A stretch of 64,000 nucleotides of DNA from Pricia antarctica (GCF_900101815.1 NZ_FNAO01000001.1:1-64000), one strand, 5' to 3'. Positions 43,697-52,854 are shown, numbered from the stretch's first letter. Made by a program: numbers and translations. Notes: generated from the sequence alone by a model not told the origin.

Positions 43697-44119
43697 AAAT
43701 GATTTGCAATGTCTTACCTCTCATCCCAGAGCATTGCATCGAAAAGAAGTAACCTAAGAGGAAACCTAACATTACTCCGTGATCAACTCATTTCTCAATA
43801 ATCCGGAGGCGTATTGCTGTTTTTGAAGTTACTTGGAAAAAGGTTGGTAAAGCAAAAGTTATGGGCTTTGGGTATAAAAATCCCCCGAATCAACAAAATG
43901 ATATCAAGGAAGCTTCCGAACAAATAGAGCAGGGATTGACAACGGCATGTGAAACCTTCATCCTGAAACACCGATAATGGGCTGAAATCGATTCCAAGAA
44001 AATCTATATCCTGACGATTTTTGCACCAAAGCAACATCCAGATACACGGGATACAGATTTAAAATGAATTTAAATTCCTTCAAAACCCCTAAATTCGTCC
44101 GACAGAAAGACCGGACCAA
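43697..44119. other. Gene-free stretch between glycosyltransferases
   Basis: No gene called. Between 43808 and 43977 the + strand has a coding-like run without start (RIAVFEVTWKKVGKAKVMGF ... EQIEQGLTTACETFILKHR) that matches no family I recognise; it may be a decayed gene end. No repeat or terminator evident. Confidence 0.4.
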
Positions 44120-45481
44120 ATGCCCAACAAGCTCACCACATACCTAAAGTTGCACAAAGTCCCCATTGCATTGGCGCTATTGACCCTGATTTTTTACTAT
44201 ACTTTCGCCTACAATCTGGTGCGTATCGATTTCATTAAACTGATTGCCCTGTTTGCTGCGCTGTTCTTTCTTTGCCTTCGGATTATCCAGTTCGAAAAGT
44301 GGAACCTGAAATTTTTATTGGTCATTGGCATCCTTTTCCGGTTGGTGTTTCTAATGGCCGAACCCAATCTTTCACAGGATTTTTATCGGTTTATTTGGGA
44401 TGGCCATTTGGTCGCCAACTTCATCAATCCGTATTTAGAGGTGCCCGACATTCTTATCCAACAAAAAGATTTGATCATTCCCAACGCCCAGGAACTTTAC
44501 AACGGAATGGGCGAGCTGAGCGCGAAACATTTTAGCAACTACCCGCCCTTCAATCAACTGATTTTCGGCTTGGCCGCTCTGCTAGGCGGAAAAAGCATCA
44601 TGGCTTCGGTACTGGTTATGCGTACCGTAATTATTTTGGGAGATATCGGCATTGTTTACTTCGGAAGAAAGCTTCTGAAACACCTCAACCGCCCTCAACA
44701 CCTTATTTTCTGGTATTTCCTAAACCCTCTGGTCATCACAGAACTTACGGGAAACCTTCATTTTGAAGGGGTTATGCTTTTCTTTTTCGTTTGGGCGCTA
44801 TACCTGTTATCGCAGAAAAAATGGATGCTGGCCGCTGTACCGTACGCCCTATCCATCGCTATTAAATTGGTGCCGCTACTGTTCCTGCCGCTTTTCCTGA
44901 AATATCTTGGACTTAAAGAGAGTTTCATTTTCTATCTGTTGGTCGGCGCAATCTGCATTTTGTGTTTCCTTCCGTTTTATTCCCCGGATTTCTTGGCCAA
45001 TTATTCCCAGACTATAGGACTCTGGTTCTCCAATTTTGAGTTCAATGCAGGACTGTATAACGGCGTTAAACAAATCGCCATCGCCTTCGACGGCAAGCCT
45101 TGGGAGCTGATAAAAACCTACGGGAAGATTGTTCCGATACTGACCATATTAGCGGTTTTGGGTGTTACTTTTTTTCGCAAAAACCAAAATCTGGCCGTAC
45201 TGTTAACGTCCATGCTGTGGGTCTTGACGCTGTACTATTTGCTTTCGGCCACGGTGCATCCGTGGTATATCATTTTCTTGGTCTTGCTCGGCGTTTTCAC
45301 GCAATACCGTTTCGCGGTACTTTGGTCGTTGGTGGTAGTGCTCAGTTATTTTGCCTATTCCAATCCGGCCTTTACCGAAAACCTTTGGTTGCTTGCCCTT
45401 GAATATTTTGTTGTATTCGGATTCTTAGCCTATGAAATCTTCAATCCAAAGCGGCAAAAACCGATTTTTCATAAAAATTAG
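44120..45481 (+). CDS. Polyprenyl-phosphate-sugar glycosyltransferase (GT87/mannosyltransferase-like)
   Basis: A 453-residue polytopic membrane protein with about 11 hydrophobic segments and the GT-C pattern: a first loop with the catalytic acidic motif (FLMAEPNLSQDFYRFIWDGH, where DxYRYxWDG is typical), NYPPFNQLIFGL, and YALSIAIKLVPLLFLPLFL. The SQDFYRFIWDGHL motif matches bacterial mannosyltransferases that use lipid-linked sugars (DUF2029/GT87 or PIG-M-like). It presumably adds a sugar on the periplasmic side of the membrane. Acceptor unknown. Confidence 0.82.
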   Translation: MPNKLTTYLKLHKVPIALALLTLIFYYTFAYNLVRIDFIKLIALFAALFFLCLRIIQFEKWNLKFLLVIGILFRLVFLMAEPNLSQDFYRFIWDGHLVANFINPYLEVPDILIQQKDLIIPNAQELYNGMGELSAKHFSNYPPFNQLIFGLAALLGGKSIMASVLVMRTVIILGDIGIVYFGRKLLKHLNRPQHLIFWYFLNPLVITELTGNLHFEGVMLFFFVWALYLLSQKKWMLAAVPYALSIAIKLVPLLFLPLFLKYLGLKESFIFYLLVGAICILCFLPFYSPDFLANYSQTIGLWFSNFEFNAGLYNGVKQIAIAFDGKPWELIKTYGKIVPILTILAVLGVTFFRKNQNLAVLLTSMLWVLTLYYLLSATVHPWYIIFLVLLGVFTQYRFAVLWSLVVVLSYFAYSNPAFTENLWLLALEYFVVFGFLAYEIFNPKRQKPIFHKN

Positions 45482-45491
45482 GCTTCAATTG

Positions 45492-45521
45492 TTGTAGTTT
45501 GGACGTATTCTTGTACATTTG
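45492..45521 (+). promoter_or_regulatory. Promoter of the arginine/proline operon
   Basis: TTG at 45492-45494, 19 bp, then TACATTTG at 45514-45521. This fits the Flavobacterium pattern TTG-N17-23-TAnnTTTG. It would start RNA near 45528 and leave a leader of about 170 nt before the first structural gene, containing an arginine-rich leader peptide. Confidence 0.65.
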
Positions 45522-45555
45522 AAATTCAATGAAAGAACAAAATCACATAGCAAGC

Positions 45556-45609
45556 ATGAACAGCATCCCTGCTCCCGTTCGTTCTTTTTCTCCACGCCGT
45601 CGCCCGTAA
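45556..45609 (+). CDS. Arginine-rich leader peptide of the arg operon
   Basis: A 17-codon frame MNSIPAPVRSFSPRRRP, ATG at 45556 and TAA at 45607. Four of 17 residues are Arg, three in a row (CGC CGT CGC) just before the stop. It lies between the operon promoter and its first gene, the classical place of an attenuation leader. A hairpin (CGCCC-GTAAG-GGTGCG, 45601-45616 region) overlaps the Arg codons and stop, and a second stem (GGAAAT/ATTTCC, about 45628-45650) follows. Slow translation at the Arg codons when arginyl-tRNA is low could therefore change RNA folding. No strong T-run terminator is seen, so control may act on translation rather than transcription. Confidence 0.6.
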   Translation: MNSIPAPVRSFSPRRRP

Positions 45610-45696
45610 GGGTGCGTATACTTCTATGGAAATAGGTGAGTCCATTTCCGCTCAACTCCGAAAACATTATTTATTTACCATTAAATTGTCATAGCA

Positions 45697-46317
45697 ATGA
45701 AAATCGTAATTGCTAACGAAACCCATTTTAAATACGCCCAGATCATTTGCGACACCATTGCCGAGTCGGCCAAGGTACGCGGTACCGGCATCGCCAAGCG
45801 CACCCCCGAATACATCCAAAAAAGATTACAGAACGGGAACGCGATAATCGCCTTGGACGGCGACACATTCGCCGGTTTCTGTTATATCGAAGTTTGGGGA
45901 CATGAGAAATTTGTCGCCAATTCAGGCTTGATCGTACACCCCGATTACCGAAACCAAGGCTTGGCCAAAAGAATAAAAAAGCGGGTTTTCGAACTTTCCC
46001 GTGAAAAATTTCCCAATGCTAAAATTTTTGGGATTACCACCGGTCTGGCCGTCATGAAGATGAACTACGAACTGGGTTATAAACCGGTCACCTTTTCGGA
46101 ACTCACTGACGATCCCGAATTTTGGAAAGGCTGCCAAACCTGCAAGAATTTCGACATACTTACCCGAACTGAACGGAAAATGTGCCTTTGTACAGGCATG
46201 CTGTACGACCCGAACGCAAAATCGAAAATAGAGGAAAGGAAAAAACCGAACAGTAAATCTTTTGAAAGATTGAAAAGTATCAAGGAGAGTTTGTTTTTGA
46301 AGAAAAAGTCGAAATAA
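45697..46317 (+). CDS. GNAT N-acetyltransferase heading the arg operon (candidate N-acylglutamate synthase)
   Basis: A 206-residue GNAT protein, first structural gene of the arginine operon. Fold landmarks: beta-4 GFCYIEVWGHEKFVANSGLI, the acetyl-CoA loop HPDYRNQGLAKRIKKRV (R/QxxGxA), and ITTGLAVMKMNYELGYKPV. After it come a Cys-containing part (WKGCQTCKNFDIL, KMCLCTG) and a basic tail. No argA or argJ of classical type is present in the operon, so by context it may acylate glutamate with acetyl- or succinyl-CoA to start the pathway. That role is inference. Confidence 0.8.
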   Translation: MKIVIANETHFKYAQIICDTIAESAKVRGTGIAKRTPEYIQKRLQNGNAIIALDGDTFAGFCYIEVWGHEKFVANSGLIVHPDYRNQGLAKRIKKRVFELSREKFPNAKIFGITTGLAVMKMNYELGYKPVTFSELTDDPEFWKGCQTCKNFDILTRTERKMCLCTGMLYDPNAKSKIEERKKPNSKSFERLKSIKESLFLKKKSK

Positions 46318-46348
46318 AACACGAGATACCAATTTTAAAAAATAAAAC

Positions 46349-47530
46349 ATGAAATTAGTTCTAGCATACAGCGGCGGTCTCGACACCTCGTACTGCGCCA
46401 AATACTTATCGAAGGAAAAAGGATTCGAAGTCCATGCCGTAAGCGTAAACACCGGTGGATTTTCAAAGGAAGAAATCGCCGACATCCAAGAAAAAGCACT
46501 GCAATTGGGAGCCACTTCCTATACTTCCATCGATGCGGTACACTACTTTTACGACAAAGTCGTCAAATACCTCATCTTCGGCAATGTGTTGAAAAACAAC
46601 ACCTACCCCTTATCGGTAAGTGCGGAACGGATCGTACAGGCTATCGAAATCGTAAACTATGCCAAAAGGGTAGGTGCACAATACATCGCCCACGGCAGCA
46701 CGGGCGCAGGCAACGACCAGGTAAGGTTCGATATGATTTTCCAAATTATTGCCCCCGAAATCGAAATCATAACCCCTATAAGGGACAATACCTTATCGAG
46801 GGAAGCCGAAATCGAATACCTAAAGCAGAACGGTGTCGATTACGCTTGGGAAAAAGCCAAATATTCCGTCAACCGCGGACTTTGGGGTACCTCGGTGGGG
46901 GGCGAAGAAACCTTGACCTCGCAGAAGCCGCTGCCCGATTCTGCGTATCCAAGTCAGTTGCAGGAAAAAGAACCCTCTGAAATAAAGCTGACTTTTGACA
47001 AAGGGGAACTGGTCGGTATCGATGGTGAACAAGCTACTCCAGTAGAGAATATTATCAAGCTTGAGAGGCTCGCATCAAAGTATGCCATCGGCCGCGATAT
47101 TCATGTAGGTGATACCATTATCGGCATTAAAGGGCGGGTGGGCTTCGAAGCACCGGCGTCGCTAATTATTATCAAAGCACATCATTTATTGGAAAAGCAT
47201 ACCCTTAGCAAATGGCAGCAGTTCCAAAAAGAACAGTTGGGCAATTTTTATGGGATGTTGCTTCATGAGGGCAACTATCTCGACGAGGTCATGCGGAATA
47301 TCGAAGTTTTTTTGACCGATACCCAAAGAAACGTCTCTGGCGATGTGTATGTATCGCTCCACCCCTACCGATTCGAACTCAACGGAATATCATCGGAACA
47401 TGATTTGATGAACGCCTCCTTCGGAAGCTATGGTGAAATCAATAAAGGCTGGTCGGCCGATGACGCCAAGGGCTTTATCAAAATTTTGTCGAATTCCGGG
47501 AAGATATACAACCATGTGAACAAGAATTGA
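46349..47530 (+). CDS. argG: Argininosuccinate synthase
   Basis: A 393-residue ATP pyrophosphatase that joins citrulline and aspartate. VLAYSGGLDTSYCAKYL at the N-terminus is the P-loop-like ATP motif; HGSTGAGNDQVRFDMIF and SREAEIEYLKQNG and KYSVNRGLWGTSVGGEE contact citrulline and aspartate. Length is typical of the Bacteroidota branch. Starts 31 bp after the GNAT gene; the product is split by ArgH at the end of the operon. Placing argG first is usual in flavobacteria. Confidence 0.97.
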   Translation: MKLVLAYSGGLDTSYCAKYLSKEKGFEVHAVSVNTGGFSKEEIADIQEKALQLGATSYTSIDAVHYFYDKVVKYLIFGNVLKNNTYPLSVSAERIVQAIEIVNYAKRVGAQYIAHGSTGAGNDQVRFDMIFQIIAPEIEIITPIRDNTLSREAEIEYLKQNGVDYAWEKAKYSVNRGLWGTSVGGEETLTSQKPLPDSAYPSQLQEKEPSEIKLTFDKGELVGIDGEQATPVENIIKLERLASKYAIGRDIHVGDTIIGIKGRVGFEAPASLIIIKAHHLLEKHTLSKWQQFQKEQLGNFYGMLLHEGNYLDEVMRNIEVFLTDTQRNVSGDVYVSLHPYRFELNGISSEHDLMNASFGSYGEINKGWSADDAKGFIKILSNSGKIYNHVNKN

Positions 47531-47616
47531 TAGTCGTTGTCAGGTCGAGCGCAGGCGAGACCCACATGGGCAAGATTGCATTCGAAGGGCGGTAAGAACA
47601 AAAAAGGCATTTTTTT

Positions 47617-48591
47617 ATGATCAAAGCAGGAATAATAGGCGGTTCAGGATACACGGGTGGAGAATTGATCCGAATTCTCCTGCACCATTCCGAAGCGGAA
47701 ATCGATTTTGTGTTCAGCACGACCCGGGCCGGGAAGACATTGGTTACGGCGCATCCTGATTTATTAGGGTCGACTGAAATGGAGTTTACAGGAAGTATAA
47801 ATCCCGATGTAGATGTGGTGTTTCTCTGTTTGGGACATGGTAATTCCTCAAAATTCTTGAAGGAGAACCACTTTTCCAATACCACTAAGATTATCGATCT
47901 CAGCAACGATTTCCGGTTACAGGAGGATGCTGTTTTCGAGGGAATGAAATTTGTTTACGGCCTTCCCGAACTTAAAAGATCGGATATCCAAAAAGCGGAT
48001 TATATCGCCAATCCCGGCTGTTTTGCAACTACCATTCAATTAGGATTGCTGCCCCTGGCCAAAGCGGGACTTCTAACTAACGACGTTCATATCAACGCCG
48101 TCACCGGAAGCACCGGTGCAGGCGTAAGTCCGTCGGCGACCTCGCATTTTAGCTGGCGGAACAATAATGTGAGCTGGTACAAGCCTTTTACACATCAACA
48201 TTTGGGGGAAATCAACGAAAGCTTAAAATCCCTACAATCCGATTCAGGGGAACTGTTTCTCTTGCCCAACCGCGGGAATTTTACAAGGGGGATTTTGGCC
48301 ACCGCCTATACCAAGTTTGAAGGAAGTGAAGAAGAAGCCATCCGATTGTACAAAGATTTCTACAGCGATGCGGTTTTCACACATATTTCCGAAGAACCCA
48401 TCTACCTAAAACAAGTGGTGAATACAAACAACTGTCATATCCATTTGCATAAACATGAAGATATCCTATTAATTACATCCGTGACCGATAACCTATTGAA
48501 AGGGGCTTCGGGGCAGGCGGTGCAGAATATGAACCTAATGTTCGGATTTGAAGAAAGTGAAGGATTGCAATTGAAGGCCGGCGTTTTTTAA
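47617..48591 (+). CDS. argC: N-acyl-gamma-glutamyl-phosphate reductase
   Basis: A 324-residue NADPH-dependent enzyme for the third pathway step. GIIGGSGYTGGELIRILLHH is the dinucleotide-binding start; the catalytic Cys is in YIANPGCFATTIQLGLLPL; the conserved His is in KPFTHQHLGEI. Length typical. The gap from argG carries a short dispersed-type sequence (GTCAGGTCGAGCGCAGGCGA). Followed closely by proC, 16 bp apart. Confidence 0.96.
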   Translation: MIKAGIIGGSGYTGGELIRILLHHSEAEIDFVFSTTRAGKTLVTAHPDLLGSTEMEFTGSINPDVDVVFLCLGHGNSSKFLKENHFSNTTKIIDLSNDFRLQEDAVFEGMKFVYGLPELKRSDIQKADYIANPGCFATTIQLGLLPLAKAGLLTNDVHINAVTGSTGAGVSPSATSHFSWRNNNVSWYKPFTHQHLGEINESLKSLQSDSGELFLLPNRGNFTRGILATAYTKFEGSEEEAIRLYKDFYSDAVFTHISEEPIYLKQVVNTNNCHIHLHKHEDILLITSVTDNLLKGASGQAVQNMNLMFGFEESEGLQLKAGVF

Positions 48592-48607
48592 CTAAATAAC
48601 TGAAACC

Positions 48608-49408
48608 ATGAAAATAGCCATTATCGGGGCCGGAAACCTCGGCTTGTCCATAGCCAAGGGCATTTTGAATTCCAACGGCGCGACGACCATGTATTTGACC
48701 AAGCGGAACCTATCGGAAATTCAGGATTTTGAGAAGTACGGCAATGTAACGGTAACTTCCGACAATCGCGAAGCGGTCCAAAATTCCGATATCTTGATCT
48801 TGGCGGTGCAGCCCAGTCAGTTAGAGTCCGTTTTAGAGGATACTAAAGATCTGCTAACCGAAAAGCACGTGGTCATCTCCACGATAACCGGGTTCAGTAT
48901 TGCAAAGATGGAGTCGATAATCGGAACAGAACACAATATTATCCGTAGTATGCCCAACACGGCAATTTCGGTAGGGCAATCGATGACCTGTATCTGTAGT
49001 AACGAAAAGGGCAAGAAAAAAATAGAACTGGCAAAGGCCATTTTCAACAGGATGGGCCATTCGATGGAAATTCCCGAGCCACAAATGCAGGCCGCAACGG
49101 TCATCTGCGCCAGCGGTATCGCCTTTTGGATGCGCCTGATCCGCGCCACCACCCAAGGCGCCATTCAGTTAGGATTCGATGCCAAGGAAGCGCAAGAACT
49201 GGCCATGCATACCTGCAACGGTGCGGCAAGCCTACTGATTGCCTCCGGCAGCCATCCCGAAGCGGAAATCGATAAGGTGACCACCCCGAAAGGATGCACG
49301 ATACAAGGCCTTAACGAAATGGAACATCAAGGGCTAAGTTCGTCGCTGATTCAGGGAATTGTGGCATCTTACGAAAAAATTAGTCGCATTCAAGAAGGGC
49401 AGTTGTGA
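48608..49408 (+). CDS. proC: Pyrroline-5-carboxylate reductase
   Basis: A 266-residue enzyme that makes proline from pyrroline-5-carboxylate with NAD(P)H. Rossmann start IAIIGAGNLGLSIAKGIL, LILAVQPSQLESVL, RSMPNTAISVGQSMT, and the C-terminal dimer helix ending TTPKGCTIQGLNEMEHQG with the conserved TxPGG-like turn (here TTPKGCT). Proline genes (proC, proB) are mixed into the arginine operon, so both amino acids are controlled together. Confidence 0.95.
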   Translation: MKIAIIGAGNLGLSIAKGILNSNGATTMYLTKRNLSEIQDFEKYGNVTVTSDNREAVQNSDILILAVQPSQLESVLEDTKDLLTEKHVVISTITGFSIAKMESIIGTEHNIIRSMPNTAISVGQSMTCICSNEKGKKKIELAKAIFNRMGHSMEIPEPQMQAATVICASGIAFWMRLIRATTQGAIQLGFDAKEAQELAMHTCNGAASLLIASGSHPEAEIDKVTTPKGCTIQGLNEMEHQGLSSSLIQGIVASYEKISRIQEGQL

Positions 49409-49494
49409 TAATTGCTATGCAAATTACGCTTATCGCTAAATAAAAAATACGAATTGCGCGTGGCGAAGAGCGCCGGGCGCAAAGCCAAGATACT

Positions 49495-50631
49495 ATGAAA
49501 TTATTCGATGTTTACCCATTATACGATGTAACCCCGGTTTCCGCCAAAGGTATCGTCGTAACCGACGACAAAGGCCAAGAATATCTCGATTTCTATGGCG
49601 GGCATGCCGTGATTTCCATCGGACATTCGCATCCGCATTACATAAAGCGTTTGAAAGATCAGCTCGACAAAATTGGATTTTACAGCAATTCCGTGAAAAA
49701 CCCGCTACAAGAAGAGTTGGCCGACAAATTAGGTCGATTATCAAGCTGCGAGGATTACAATTTATTTCTCTGCAATTCTGGGGCAGAAGCCAATGAGAAT
49801 GCTTTAAAAATGGCCTCCTTTCATACAGGGAAATCCCGCGTTATTGCCTTTAACAACAGTTTTCACGGCCGCACATCGGCGGCGGTCGCGGCGACGGACA
49901 ATCCGAAGATAAACGCGCCCATCAACAAGCAGCAAAAAGTGACATTTTTGCCTTTTAATGATAGTGACGCACTTGAGAGGGAAATCAAAAAAGAGGACGT
50001 GTGCGCGGTTATTCTGGAAGCCGTGCAAGGCGTAGGCGGACTGGACCAACCTTCCACAGCATTTTATCAGCTCATCGAGAAATTGTGTAAAAAGCACGAA
50101 GTCATTTTGATTGCCGACGAAGTACAGTCCGGTTTCGGTCGAACAGGCAAATTTTTCGGATTCCAACATCATGGGATTACCCCCGATATTATTTCAATTG
50201 CCAAAGGCATGGGCAACGGCTTTCCCGTCGGTGGCATTTTGATTCACGAAGATATCAAGGCATCCTATGGATTATTGGGCACCACCTTCGGAGGTAACCA
50301 TTTGGCCTGTGCCGCGACCATGGCCGTTTTAGAAGTATTGGAAAAGGAACGCCTAATCGCAAACGCCAAGCATTTGGAAGGCTACTTTAGAGGATTGGCC
50401 GCCGAAATCCCACAGATAAAAAAAGTAAAGGGCAGGGGATTGATGATTGGACTGGAGTTCGATTTCGAAGTGGCCGACCTAAGAAAACGACTGATTCACA
50501 ATCAATATCTTTTTACTGGGGGTGCCAAAGACAAGTACGTTCTTCGAGTGCTTCCGGCATTGAATATTACGGAGAGGGATTTGGATAGCTTTTTTGAGGG
50601 ATTAAAAGCTGAATTAAACGGAACACCATAA
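49495..50631 (+). CDS. argD: N-acylornithine aminotransferase
   Basis: A 378-residue class III PLP aminotransferase. LFLCNSGAEANENALKMA, the PLP region VILIADEVQSGFGRTGKFFG (Asp), and the Schiff-base Lys in IISIAKGMGNGFPVGGIL. Converts N-acylglutamate semialdehyde to N-acylornithine. In Bacteroidota it may act on succinylated intermediates; see the carbamoyltransferase downstream. Lies between proC and proB. Confidence 0.95.
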   Translation: MKLFDVYPLYDVTPVSAKGIVVTDDKGQEYLDFYGGHAVISIGHSHPHYIKRLKDQLDKIGFYSNSVKNPLQEELADKLGRLSSCEDYNLFLCNSGAEANENALKMASFHTGKSRVIAFNNSFHGRTSAAVAATDNPKINAPINKQQKVTFLPFNDSDALEREIKKEDVCAVILEAVQGVGGLDQPSTAFYQLIEKLCKKHEVILIADEVQSGFGRTGKFFGFQHHGITPDIISIAKGMGNGFPVGGILIHEDIKASYGLLGTTFGGNHLACAATMAVLEVLEKERLIANAKHLEGYFRGLAAEIPQIKKVKGRGLMIGLEFDFEVADLRKRLIHNQYLFTGGAKDKYVLRVLPALNITERDLDSFFEGLKAELNGTP

Positions 50632-50761
50632 TCATCAGGCCATTATACAACCAGAGGTTAGGCAGTATTGAGATGAGTGAAAAATTAACCTAGTTAAACA
50701 GATTCCCGACTAAGCCTGGGCCCAGCGCAGTGGAAGTGAGGGAATGACAAAAGAGTAATCA

Positions 50762-51523
50762 TTGAAACGTCGCATACTTATAAAAATTGGCTCCAACACC
50801 CTGACCAAGGAAACCGATCAGATTTCCAGAGGAAAAATCGAGGATATCGGTCGACAGATTGCCCTGCTGAAAGTCGATTATGAGTTTATCGTCGTCAGTT
50901 CGGGCGCGATTGCCGCGGCCAAACAGTTCGTGAAATTAGAACATAATGGAGAGGAAATCAATGTAAAACAAGCCTTGGCCGCTATCGGGCAGCCGCATTT
51001 GATGCGTATGTTCCAAGAGAGTTTTCGAGAACTGGGCCTGTTTGCCGCACAATGCCTGTTGTCGTATTCCGATTTCGAGAATCCAAAGTCAAAAGCCAAC
51101 ATTAAGAATACCATAGATGTTCTGGTATCGAACAATTTTATTCCTATCATCAACGAAAACGATACGGTAGCGGCAGACGAAATCCAGTTCGGCGATAATG
51201 ACAAGCTGGCCGCCTTGACCGCATCCCTTTTGCATGCCGACCTATTGATTATCGCCACAAATACCGATGGCATTTACACCAAAGTTTCCTTAAAGGATAC
51301 CCATCCTAAAACAATACCTTCCATTACGGACATCGATGCATTGGCCAAAGAAGTCGGTGACGAAAAGTCCTCGCACGGTACCGGGGGCATGCAATCAAAG
51401 ATCGAGGCCGCCACGATAGCGCAGAAAGCGGGAATCGAAACTTGGATCGTAAACGGACTGAAAGACAATTTCATGGTCGATGCCCTGAACGGGAACAGCG
51501 AACACACCAAAATAACTGTATAA
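50762..51523 (+). CDS. proB: Glutamate 5-kinase (no PUA domain)
   Basis: A 253-residue amino acid kinase starting at TTG (50762); no ATG or GTG gives a sensible alternative because the sequence begins KRRILIKIGSNTLTKET right after it. Kinase landmarks: VVSSGAIAAAKQF, NENDTVAADEIQFGDNDKLAA and GTGGMQSKIEAATIAQKAGI. The C-terminal PUA domain of E. coli ProB (about 100 more residues) is absent, usual for this phylum. Phosphorylates glutamate for proline synthesis. The expected partner proA does not follow. Confidence 0.93.
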   Translation: MKRRILIKIGSNTLTKETDQISRGKIEDIGRQIALLKVDYEFIVVSSGAIAAAKQFVKLEHNGEEINVKQALAAIGQPHLMRMFQESFRELGLFAAQCLLSYSDFENPKSKANIKNTIDVLVSNNFIPIINENDTVAADEIQFGDNDKLAALTASLLHADLLIIATNTDGIYTKVSLKDTHPKTIPSITDIDALAKEVGDEKSSHGTGGMQSKIEAATIAQKAGIETWIVNGLKDNFMVDALNGNSEHTKITV

Positions 51524-51770
51524 AATTAGCCATAATACTGTTGATACCAACCGAGATGAATACTGGTGAATTACATCTGACCGCTGAAAAGGAAATGAAC
51601 TTATATAGAGGTATTGTTTAGAACCGTTAATGTCGGTTTTTGAGGTCAGATGAAGTCATTTTTTAATATCATTGCAGGGCTATGGTTTCAAAAATGAGGG
51701 AATAGGGCCTCAAATTGTGATATTCGGAGGTAAAAGAAAAAGTCTAAGTGAGTTCAATAAAAAGAAACAG

Positions 51771-52709
51771 ATGAAAAACTATTTGTCTATAAAAGATATC
51801 GACAATCTGCCCGGTTGGGTCGAGGAAGCCAAGAAACTAAAACAAAATCCCGTTACCCATAAAAACTTGGGAGCAGGAAAGACGCTCTGTCTTCTTTTTT
51901 TTAACAACAGTCTCCGTACACGCCTCAGTACCCAAAAAGCGGCCCTAAACTTGGGCATGGAAGTCATGGTGATGAACTTCGGCAACGAGGGATGGATATT
52001 GGAATACGGTGACGGAACCGTCATGGACCAAGGCAATTCGGAACATGTCAAGGAAGCGGCCCAAGTCGTTTCGCAGTATTGTGATATCGTCGCCATCCGT
52101 GCTTTTGCGGGATTAAAGGACAAGGCAAAAGACGAGGCGGAAGAGGTTTTGAACGGCTTCGCAACATACGCCTCCGTACCGGTCGTAAATATGGAAAGTT
52201 CGGTCGGACATCCGTTACAGGCACTTGCCGATGCGATTACGTTGTCTGAACAGCATCCCACAAAACGTCCTAAAATCGTACTTTCGTGGGCCCCGCATCC
52301 CAAAGCCTTACCGCATGCAGTGGCGAATTCGTTTGTAGAGATGATGCGCTTGCAAGATGCAGAATTCGTGATTACCCACCCAAAGGGATATGAATTGAAT
52401 CCGTCTATAACCGAAGGATTGACCATTGAATACGACCAAAAAAAGGCATGTGAAAATGCCGATTTCATATATGTGAAAAATTGGAGCAGCTATTCAGATT
52501 ACGGGAAAGTGCTGCATCAAAATCCGGATTGGATGATGACCCAGGAGAAATTGGGAGGTGCAAAATTCATGCACTGCCTGCCTGTGCGAAGGAATGTTAT
52601 TGTGGCAGATGCCGTTCTGGATGGGGCAAAATCATTGGTTATTGAACAGGCGAACAACCGGACGTTTTCAGCACAGGTTGTTCTAAAGAAATTGTTGGAG
52701 CAAACCTAA
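51771..52709 (+). CDS. argF': N-acylornithine carbamoyltransferase (predicted N-succinyl type)
   Basis: A 312-residue transcarbamylase; start at MKNYLSIKDIDNLPGW (51771), not the open upstream frame. Carbamoyl-phosphate motif FFNNSLRTRLSTQKA, ESSVGHPLQALADA (HPxQ) and FMHCLPVRRNVIV (HCLPxRR). No SMG ornithine loop of classical ArgF is present. Residue 90 (in MDQGNSEH) aligns with Pro90 of Bacteroides fragilis succinylornithine transcarbamylase and Glu92 of Xanthomonas acetylornithine transcarbamylase; here it is Ser. Published Glu92-to-Ser changes turn the acetyl enzyme into a succinyl enzyme, so N-succinylornithine is the predicted substrate. Confidence 0.93.
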   Translation: MKNYLSIKDIDNLPGWVEEAKKLKQNPVTHKNLGAGKTLCLLFFNNSLRTRLSTQKAALNLGMEVMVMNFGNEGWILEYGDGTVMDQGNSEHVKEAAQVVSQYCDIVAIRAFAGLKDKAKDEAEEVLNGFATYASVPVVNMESSVGHPLQALADAITLSEQHPTKRPKIVLSWAPHPKALPHAVANSFVEMMRLQDAEFVITHPKGYELNPSITEGLTIEYDQKKACENADFIYVKNWSSYSDYGKVLHQNPDWMMTQEKLGGAKFMHCLPVRRNVIVADAVLDGAKSLVIEQANNRTFSAQVVLKKLLEQT

Positions 52710-52854
52710 CCCCCTGAATTCCCTCTGTGACACTGAGATGGAGCTGTTGAACAGCGATATGCGGAGAAGGCACGGAGATATACCGAGAAAATAAAGAGAG
52801 ATTCCCAACGCTGTTTATCCTGAGTGGAGTCAAAGGACAGGAACAACAAAAAAG

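Noticed and set aside
51779-52468. 229-codon minus frame opposite argF'
   Set aside because: Antisense shadow of a firm transcarbamylase gene.
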